Shown: piece by piece, positions 58,488 to 64,000 of the stretch
How positions within the stretch are numbered: position 1 is the stretch's first letter
Layout: the number at the start of each line of letters is the position of its first letter
Assembly: GCA_002336915.1 (NCBI GenBank)
Contig: DDET01000002.1
Span: 5,207-69,206 of the forward strand
Origin: Bacteroidetes bacterium UBA1947
Lineage (GTDB): Bacteria > Bacteroidota > Bacteroidia > Chitinophagales > Chitinophagaceae
DNA length: 64,000 bases
Reading direction: 5' to 3'
The notes under the pieces: model-generated
Told to the model about the DNA's origin: nothing
What the model saw: only the letters and a program-made list of their open reading frames with translations
Databases searched by the model: none
Made by a program: the position numbers and the translations under genes

Positions 58488-59852
58488 TTAGAAAGAAACG
58501 CACTTCTCCGGGTACGCAGCCGCATGCTTGTAAACCAAATTACGGATATAGTCATTGTCCTGCAATGGCTCCAACTGTTTTTCCAGCAGGTCTATATTCT
58601 TCAGGCTAAGCCGGTCATTGATGTAGCCCATGCCGTAGAAGTTGCCGCCCTTTATCAATATACAGCTCTCCTCGTTATCATCCATGCCCTTATCAACAAG
58701 AGCGAAGGTAGGCAGCTGTTCATCTATCCACAGTATTGCCGATTCCACCCGTTCATTATAGCGTTCATGGCCGTCATTCGCGGCGCAGCCATCCTTGCAG
58801 CTTTCAGCGGGCATCTCTTCATTGCATACGGTAGCTATGTGGCACAACCTCGAGCATAGGCCGAATTCCTTTATCAGTTGCCTGAGCCAGCTATGCCCTT
58901 CGTTCAGCGAGTTAAAAGTATATAGTGGTTTGAAATGCTGCTTGTTTTTCTCTATCGCAAAGCGCTTAAAACCCTGCCTGTCCTCGAACACGAATAAGCC
59001 GAAGCGCGGCAGGTATCCCCGCTGGCTGCGATTGAACACCGGCCATAGCCTGCGTATCTCTGCACTCTCCAGTATATGCGCCATCAGGTCGGTAGCACAT
59101 TCCTTATAGCTTATGCGGTGTATCTCCCTCAGGAAATCCTGTTTCTGTTTGGATGCCTTATTGTTGGAGAAATGGCTCTTTACACGTTTAAAGATGTTCA
59201 CAGCCTTGCCCACGTAAATGATCTTGCCTTTTATATCGTAGAAATAATAAACACCCGGCACCCTTGGCAGGTTGTCCAGGTCTTCTACGGGCAGGTGGGG
59301 TGGCAGGTATTGTTCGCGGTTGCGTCCCTTCAGCATACCGGCTATTACCTTATTATTATCCCGCTCCAGCAGCATCTTGAACAGTTCGGCAGTGGCCAGT
59401 GCATCGCCCCCTGCCCGGTGGTGATTGGCCAGGTTGATATTCAATTGATGAGTAAGCTTGCTCAGGCTATAACCATTCAGCCCCGGTATTATCTTCCTGG
59501 CCAGCCGCACAGTGCACAGCCTTTTCAGGTTCAGCTCGTAGCCTCTCTGGTCCAGGTGGTGTTTTACAAAGGAGTAGTCGAAGTTCACATTATGCGCCAC
59601 GAAGATCTTGTCCTGCAGCAGTTCATGCACATGTGCCGCCACTTCGTCGAACAACGGTGCATTTTCCACCATCCTTTCGGTAATGCCGGTGAGCGATTGT
59701 ATGAATATCGGTATAGGCTGCTGGGGGTTTACCAGCGTTTCATAAAAGTTAATGACTTTATCACCATCGTGTATCACAATGGCTATCTCCGTGATACCAT
59801 TTCCTGCGGCATAACTCCCTGTCGTTTCAATATCTACAATGGCATACAGCAT
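58488..59852 (-). CDS. Exonuclease (DnaQ-like) / GIY-YIG nuclease fusion
   Basis: A 454-residue two-enzyme protein. Residues 1-170 form a DEDDh 3'-5' exonuclease: YAIVDIETTGS (Exo I), VAHNVNFDYSFV (Exo II) and HHRAGGDALAT (Exo III, the h motif). Residues 195-280 form a GIY-YIG domain: GVYYFYDIKGKIIYVGKAVNIFKRVKSHF, as in the N-terminal half of UvrC. The C-terminal 170 residues have no named fold but carry a cysteine group (CSRLCHIATVC, CKDGC). Such fusions are common in Bacteroidota and probably serve repair. Preceded by no close neighbour on its strand. Confidence 0.92.
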   Translation of the reverse strand: MLYAIVDIETTGSYAAGNGITEIAIVIHDGDKVINFYETLVNPQQPIPIFIQSLTGITERMVENAPLFDEVAAHVHELLQDKIFVAHNVNFDYSFVKHHLDQRGYELNLKRLCTVRLARKIIPGLNGYSLSKLTHQLNINLANHHRAGGDALATAELFKMLLERDNNKVIAGMLKGRNREQYLPPHLPVEDLDNLPRVPGVYYFYDIKGKIIYVGKAVNIFKRVKSHFSNNKASKQKQDFLREIHRISYKECATDLMAHILESAEIRRLWPVFNRSQRGYLPRFGLFVFEDRQGFKRFAIEKNKQHFKPLYTFNSLNEGHSWLRQLIKEFGLCSRLCHIATVCNEEMPAESCKDGCAANDGHERYNERVESAILWIDEQLPTFALVDKGMDDNEESCILIKGGNFYGMGYINDRLSLKNIDLLEKQLEPLQDNDYIRNLVYKHAAAYPEKCVSF

Positions 59853-59948
59853 TGCTGCGGGTAAAATTTTAGCATACTAAAGATAGGAAACTAATGGCTG
59901 CCACAGACCGGGGCGGATAGATTTTATGTTAGTAAATATGTATATAAA

Positions 59949-59977
59949 AAGCCCCCGGTTTAACCGGGAGCTCCTAT
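59949..59977 (-). terminator. Terminator after PQQ-propeller lipoprotein gene
   Basis: CCCGGTT-t-AACCGGG within a longer imperfect stem with A and T runs on both sides; it is 25 bases beyond the stop of the minus-strand lipoprotein gene. Confidence 0.8.
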
Positions 59978-60001
59978 TTTTTTATTTCTTAACGCCTGTT
60001 T

Positions 60002-61138
60002 TTAATCGACAGATAGGCCGCTTATCGTAGCATTATAGCTCTTGCCGCTCAGGTCGTCTATCACGGGCGAGCTCTCTATCGAGCCATTTATGTTCTGCTC
60101 CCAGCGTATAAAGCCGTTAGCAGTATCTATTGCATACAGGAATTTATCAACGCTGCCAAAGTACACTACGCCATTGTACACCAGTGGCGATGAGCGCAGG
60201 GTGCCCCCTGTCGGGAAGGCCCATTTGCGGCTGCCGTCGTGTATGCGTATTGCGTAGAGCGAATCGTCGTAACTGCCTACGTATATCACCTGCCCGCTGG
60301 CGTATGGCGATGAGATCACCCTTTCTCCTGTAGGGAAGGCCCAGCGCACCAGTCCTGAAGAACTGTCCACGCAGTATAATTTGTAGTCGTCGCTGCCCAC
60401 CAGGATGCTGCCCGCATAGGCTATGGGCGAGCTCTTGATACTGCCGCCTGTTGTAAACTTCCATTCAAATGTACCGTCCGTATGCAGTGCATACAGGTTG
60501 TTATCTTCATTGCCTATATAAATATGGCCGCCGCTTACAGCCGGCGAAGATGAGAATTTGTGCCCGGTCCCGGCATCATAAGCCCACACTTGTGTTCCGT
60601 TTGCTTTGTCTACGGCATACACTTTGCCGTCCGTACTGCCGAATATTATATTGCTGCCGCTTATTGCAGGTGATGAGGTAAAGGCATCTACGCTGCTGGC
60701 CACGGTATTATTGGTGTTGAATTGCCACTGTATCCCGTCGTCCGATGCCCGGATGGCGTATAAGATCCCATTGTCTGCTATTATATACACCAGGTTGCCA
60801 TCTCCTATCGGGGTCGACGTAAGGGCTGCCCCTATGCTTATCTTGCTCACCAGCTTGCCGCGTTTGGGGTCCATTTTATGTATGTAGCCGTCCTGCGCAG
60901 GTAGGTATAGAAAGCTGTTGAATAAAAGTGGTGTCGATTTCAAATTGGCATTCAGTGCATATTCCCAGTGCTTCTTTCCGTTCGTGGGGTCCAGCGCATA
61001 TACTATCTGGTTCTGGCTGCCCACGAATACCGATGGATCGAATGTCTCGGGCAGGGGATCGTCCGAACTCATCTTGTTGCTGCATGAGGAAAAGAATAGT
61101 ACTGTGGCGCACAAGGCCGGTAAAAATAGCTTCGCCAT
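60002..61138 (-). CDS. PQQ-like beta-propeller lipoprotein
   Basis: A 378-residue lipoprotein: the signal sequence ends FFSSCSN, acylated at Cys 19. The rest is eight repeats of about 40 residues with the pattern YALDP-NGKKHWEY, IHKMDPKRGKLVSK, YAVDKANGTQVWAYDAG, YALHTDGTFEWKF, YCVDSSSGLVRWAFPTG, YAIRIHDGSRKWAFPTGG and YAIDTANGFIRWEQN, which form a beta propeller like those of BamB and quinoprotein dehydrogenases. No catalytic residues are seen, so a binding or scaffold role is likely; it may be a BamB-like protein, though the genome position gives no support. Confidence 0.88.
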   Translation of the reverse strand: MAKLFLPALCATVLFFSSCSNKMSSDDPLPETFDPSVFVGSQNQIVYALDPTNGKKHWEYALNANLKSTPLLFNSFLYLPAQDGYIHKMDPKRGKLVSKISIGAALTSTPIGDGNLVYIIADNGILYAIRASDDGIQWQFNTNNTVASSVDAFTSSPAISGSNIIFGSTDGKVYAVDKANGTQVWAYDAGTGHKFSSSPAVSGGHIYIGNEDNNLYALHTDGTFEWKFTTGGSIKSSPIAYAGSILVGSDDYKLYCVDSSSGLVRWAFPTGERVISSPYASGQVIYVGSYDDSLYAIRIHDGSRKWAFPTGGTLRSSPLVYNGVVYFGSVDKFLYAIDTANGFIRWEQNINGSIESSPVIDDLSGKSYNATISGLSVD

Positions 61139-61211
61139 ATCGTTGTATCAGGTGATGATTATATTAACTGCAAATTAAGCTTTTCAGGCCTTAGCGCCAA
61201 TAGCAGCGCCA

Positions 61212-61250
61212 AAATAAAAGGCCCCCGGTTTACGCGGGGGCCTTTTATTT
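61212..61250. terminator. Terminator after hpf
   Basis: AAATAAAAGGCCCCCG, loop gtttac with closing GC, then CGGGGGCCTTTTATTT: a long, strong stem lying 11 bases past the hpf stop on the minus strand and flanked by A and T, so it may also block read-through from the left. Confidence 0.92.
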
Positions 61251-61260
61251 GCTATGGCAT

Positions 61261-61560
61261 TTATGCCATTACTTTTTCCTTCTGGCGTTTTACTTGTGTC
61301 ACCAGTGAGCTGAAAGCCGCATCGAATGATTCTTCAAATGCTTTGCTCTGGTGTTTTACAAAAAATGAGTGTCTGGGTACATACACTTTTATTTCCGCAA
61401 CCTTATCCTTTACCTGGTGCACTACGTTGTCCAGCTTCAGGTACACTTCCACGCCTATTATATGGTCGTGAAAGGTCTTCAGCTTTTCCACTTTTGTCTT
61501 TACATGTTCGATCAATTTGCTGTCTGCGTCGAAATGCACCGATTGGATTTGCACGTTCAT
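61261..61560 (-). CDS. hpf: Ribosome hibernation promoting factor (short form)
   Basis: A 99-residue HPF/YfiA protein. MNVQIQSVHFDADSKLIEHVKTKVEKLKTFHD and VEVYLKL, KVAEIKVYVPRHSFFVKH and FEESFDAAFSSLVTQVKRQKEK are the conserved beta-alpha-beta-beta-beta-alpha elements, with basic residues that bind the ribosomal A and P sites. It is the short form and lacks the C-terminal dimerisation domain. It lies 30 bases after xerC on the same transcript. The usual tRNA-tuf cluster does not follow; a strong terminator does. Confidence 0.9.
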   Translation of the reverse strand: MNVQIQSVHFDADSKLIEHVKTKVEKLKTFHDHIIGVEVYLKLDNVVHQVKDKVAEIKVYVPRHSFFVKHQSKAFEESFDAAFSSLVTQVKRQKEKVMA

Positions 61561-61590
61561 AATTGCTCTGATTTTAAGTGAAGAAATGAT

Positions 61591-62478
61591 CTACCCTCGC
61601 GGGTGATTTAGTTTATGAATCTCTTTTAGTTTGTCAATATTATTGTGCGTATATACCTGCGTTGCCGCAAGGCTGCTGTGGCCCAGCAGGTCCTTGATCG
61701 CTTGTATATTAGCGCCGTTGTTCAGTAAATGTGTAGCAAAAGTGTGCCGCAAAACGTGGGGGCTCTTCTTTTTCAGGGTAGTGCTGTCATTCAGGTACCT
61801 GTTTACCACCCTGTATATATAGCCTGCATACAAAGGTTGCCCGCTTTCCAGCACCAGCAAATGATCGCGGTCATAGCCGGCCTTCTTTTTCTCTGCTATG
61901 TATTCTTTCATGCTCTGCTGCAGCATGGGGCTCACCGGCACCAGCCGCTCCTTATTGCCCTTCCCCAATATGCGTAGCTGGTTCAGGCTCCATTCTATAT
62001 CTTTTTCTTTTAGTTGCAGCAGCTCGTTGCGGCGCATGCCTGTCTGGTACAGCAGCTCGCATATCATGCGGTCGGTGAAGCCCTTGAAGCCTTCGTCGAA
62101 CTGCAGCTCTTCCAGCAGTTTTACGGTTTCTGTCTCCTTCAGGTATATGGGCAGGCGCTCCGGCAGCTTCAGGGCATGCAGCTGGCGCACAATGTTCTTT
62201 TCCACTACCTGCTGCTTTAGCAGGTATTTGTAAAAGGAGCTGAGCCCCGATATTTTGCGGTTAATGCTGCGGGCTGTTTGGCCTGCGTCCTTCAGTGAGG
62301 CCAGCCAGCTGCGTATATGGAACAGGGCGATCTCGGGGATCTCCTTTATATTAAACTGCCCCTCTATATATGTGGAAAATTGTAGCAGATCGTTTTGATA
62401 AGCTACCAGGGTATGCCGGGAATAGCGCTTCTCAAATCTTAGGTATTGTATAAAGTCCGTAGCCCTTTGCTCAAACAT
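61591..62478 (-). CDS. xerC: Tyrosine recombinase, XerC/XerD family
   Basis: A 295-residue site-specific recombinase. The N-terminal SAM-like domain (about 1-90, FIQYLRFEKRYSRHTLVAYQNDL) precedes a catalytic domain with YQTGMRRNELLQL (first Arg), HVLRHTFATHLLNNG (His-x2-Arg-His) and LGHSSLAATQVYTH (His and the nucleophilic Tyr). Chromosome dimer resolution is the expected role, as its place between rpsU and hpf is the conserved Bacteroidota locus. A hairpin in the 75-base gap from rpsU may adjust read-through. Confidence 0.93.
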   Translation of the reverse strand: MFEQRATDFIQYLRFEKRYSRHTLVAYQNDLLQFSTYIEGQFNIKEIPEIALFHIRSWLASLKDAGQTARSINRKISGLSSFYKYLLKQQVVEKNIVRQLHALKLPERLPIYLKETETVKLLEELQFDEGFKGFTDRMICELLYQTGMRRNELLQLKEKDIEWSLNQLRILGKGNKERLVPVSPMLQQSMKEYIAEKKKAGYDRDHLLVLESGQPLYAGYIYRVVNRYLNDSTTLKKKSPHVLRHTFATHLLNNGANIQAIKDLLGHSSLAATQVYTHNNIDKLKEIHKLNHPRG

Positions 62479-62481
62479 AGA

Positions 62482-62521
62482 TGCCTGCTATTGTAAATTT
62501 ACTAAATTACAACAGCAGGCA
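62482..62521 (-). promoter_or_regulatory. Hairpin between rpsU and xerC
   Basis: TGCCTGCT (62482-62489) pairs with AGCAGGCA (62514-62521), and GTAAATTT with AAATTAC inside, giving an interrupted stem with no U run. It is too weak as a terminator and could mark a processing or attenuation site that lowers xerC expression relative to rpsU. Confidence 0.5.
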
Positions 62522-62553
62522 CAAGTATATTTTGAAATTACTTTGTTAAAGTA

Positions 62554-62751
62554 TTAATCTTCGAACTTGCCGTTAGCAAGTTGTTGACGGTACACAGCTT
62601 TCAGTACCTGGGTACGGCGCCTTATTGAAGGCTTTGTGAAAGACTGGCGGTCGCGAAGCTGGTTCAGGATACGGGCTTTCTCGTATTTCTTCTTGTACTT
62701 CTTAAGCGCCTTATCTATGTTTTCGCAATCTTTTGAATCTATTATCAGCAT
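62554..62751 (-). CDS. rpsU: 30S ribosomal protein S21
   Basis: A 65-residue ribosomal protein, basic throughout: CENIDKALKKYKKKYEKARIL and RDRQSFTKPSIRRRTQVLKAVYRQQ are S21 signatures. It helps start translation on the 30S subunit near the anti-Shine-Dalgarno end of 16S rRNA; in Bacteroidota it is part of the set that hides that end, explaining the missing Shine-Dalgarno sequences in this window. First gene of the rpsU-xerC-hpf transcript, behind a textbook promoter. Confidence 0.95.
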   Translation of the reverse strand: MLIIDSKDCENIDKALKKYKKKYEKARILNQLRDRQSFTKPSIRRRTQVLKAVYRQQLANGKFED

Positions 62752-62783
62752 ATTATATACCCCCTTTTACGTCTTTGGGATGG

Positions 62784-62813
62784 CAAAGGTAAGCAAATAT
62801 ATTATTTGAACAA
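62784..62813 (-). promoter_or_regulatory. rpsU promoter
   Basis: TTG (62813-62811), 19 bases, then TACCTTTG (62791-62784): a near-perfect Bacteroidota housekeeping promoter. The leader to the ATG at 62751 is about 27 bases. Confidence 0.88.
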
Positions 62814-62829
62814 AATTTTCAAACAATCG

Positions 62830-63110
62830 AAAGTTCCCCTTGTGCGGACGCCTTTGGGCCTAGGCTGAAGCGACACTCCCGCTTTTCTTCGGGAGGGGCA
62901 GGGGGATGTCCGTTCGCTTCAAAGCCAATTTCCTGATAATACTCCATTTGCAATGGCATTGATTGAGATGCGGCTGAATGATTTTGACATTGCTTTCTTG
63001 CTTTTGCCCGCCCTTGTTGGTGTTCTTCACCAACAAGCCTCGCGCCGATCACATTTTTTACCTTTTTCCATGTCATTATACCAACAGCTCATTATCAACA
63101 TCTTAACCCC
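62830..63110. other. Non-coding region with short hairpins upstream of rpsU
   Basis: No gene is credible here. It has CTCCCG...CGGGAG (62876-62895) and a perfect 10-bp stem CTTGTTGGTG-ttctt-CACCAACAAG (63013-63037). An 85-codon frame on the minus strand crosses it but looks like translated repeat sequence, being rich in P, E, K and Q with no domain. Confidence 0.5.
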
Positions 63111-63120
63111 AAAAATAGGA

Positions 63121-64000
63121 GTATGATACCCTCCGTAAAGGGGTATCATAACCTTCCAAAAGGGTATCATAAAACTTCAATTTGCACCGCTCAAAACATC
63201 TTCGGAACTTTACGGGTTGCTTGGCTTTTTCCTTCAAGAACCGGGTTTCTGGGCACATATTTTTAAACAATAAACCATTACTTATGACAGAACAAAAACA
63301 TCAGGTCAAACTATCATCCAAAATGCCCGATGTCCGAAACTGTCGGGCATCGAATGTCCGATTCGGGCCTGCCCACCGGATGGTCGGGCACAAATCGGGC
63401 ATGCTACTTTTATCATCATATGACATGCCTGGCAAACCTTTCCACCACCTAACATTGTTAGGAAATGCCCGATTTTTATTTTATGCCCGATTCGGGCATT
63501 TTCGAAAACTCCCCTCTTTATTTTCAACTTAGCGCAGCGATTTCATGAGTACCATTGAAAAATTATTAATGAAACGAATGAAGAGGGGTGGATAGTTCAA
63601 ATAGATATGTTGCGAGTAAAAAGGAGCGAGACAGCCCGTCCCGCCCTTCAGCGGGAGGGTGATTATACAAACGCAATCGGGCATTTGCCTAGCCCAAGAC
63701 CGGCATTGGGAAAGAAAGCGTTAAGAACTTCTCTCATCGAGTCAAATGAAAAGACATTATGATACGAGATAAAATTGAGGTTCAGGGCGTTAAGAAAGGA
63801 AAACCGTCTACTGAAGTTTACAGAAGTGAGGACGCATAAAAGTCTTGCTGAAATCAGGAAATATTCGAAGCTCGAACTTATTTTTCCTTTTAGGCCTGGA
63901 CCTCAATTTTTAGCTTTCTTTCCAAGAGCCTTGAACTTAGCGCAGCGATCTCATGAACACCTTTGAAAAGACATAGAGATTGTGAATATTTTTTCTTTGG
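63121..64000 (+). repeat. Interspersed structured repeat, copy 2 (continues past window)
   Basis: Similar in sequence and order to 39334-40004 but longer, with about 185 extra bases between 63500 and 63690 and about 50 near the end. Shared hairpins: ATGCCCGA...TCGGGCAT (63323-63350), CCTAAC-att-GTTAGG (63448-63462), ATGCCCGA-t-TCGGGCAT (63483-63499). The block at 63700-63935 is the best conserved part. A cassette starting AACTTAGCGCAGCGAT occurs at 63526 and 63934. The last bases (TTTTTTCTTTGG) match the start of copy 1's terminal palindrome, so the element continues outside the window. Confidence 0.8.

Noticed and set aside
62819..63076. 85-codon frame on the minus strand
   Set aside because: Composition is typical of translated palindromic repeat DNA, it overlaps the -33 side of the rpsU promoter region, and no domain is recognisable.
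63182..63532. 116-codon frame in repeat copy 2
   Set aside because: The equivalent frame in copy 1 is broken by a stop after about 29 codons; the sequence is dominated by TGCCCGA repeats and hairpins.

Overview
The window looks like chromosome of a free-living Bacteroidota bacterium, probably class Chitinophagia. Five signs support this. Several genes have the Bacteroidota -7 promoter element TAnnTTTG, some with a TTG about 19-20 bases upstream. Genes lack Shine-Dalgarno sequences. Four secreted proteins end in type IX secretion (T9SS) type A sorting domains. Families typical of the phylum are present (BT_3928-type DoxX, DUF1599, DUF4382, DUF6132). The block rpsU-xerC-hpf is present. I found no rRNA, tRNA, CRISPR array, prophage or intact insertion sequence.

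Layout. 1-10.9 kb holds metabolic and small accessory genes: two DinB proteins, L-2-hydroxyglutarate oxidase, nitroreductase, VOC protein, a tandem pair of membrane paralogues, an old yellow enzyme, an acetyltransferase, a T9SS protein and a phosphoesterase-lipoprotein pair. 11.0-16.4 kb is the most coherent unit: a Crp/Fnr regulator followed by ten tightly packed genes for reactive sulfur handling (metallo-beta-lactamase-rhodanese fusion, three further rhodanese proteins, thioredoxin, OsmC, half-size TSUP permease, small membrane proteins). Two Crp-like dyads with identical promoter spacing precede the regulator and the operon. 16.4-36.7 kb holds housekeeping and envelope genes (FKBP, ComM, 5-FCL, M16 peptidase, multicopper oxidase, folP, DoxX proteins, a lone ABC permease). 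36.9-39.1 kb is a phosphate operon (DUF47 plus a Pit transporter carrying an inserted PDZ domain) behind a tandem 22-bp repeat that resembles an activator site.

39.1-40.4 kb is a non-coding segment flanked by an 18-bp direct repeat. It contains one copy of a hairpin-rich interspersed repeat; a second, diverged copy lies at 63.1-64.0 kb and runs off the right edge. At least one stem shows a compensatory base-pair change between the copies. A different family of short perfect palindromes, mostly with three-base loops, occurs at 2.7 kb, 39.2 kb and 58.1-58.4 kb. These repeats are the least explained sequence here.

40.4-62.8 kb holds a SNF2 helicase with two SWIM-type zinc motifs, a LamG T9SS protein, a SurA-like chaperone, a SulP-carbonic anhydrase pair, pfkA, methionine aminopeptidase, a desaturase, a VWA-like membrane protein, an exonuclease-GIY-YIG fusion, a PQQ-type propeller lipoprotein, and hpf-xerC-rpsU. 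Strong hairpin terminators separate many of the units.
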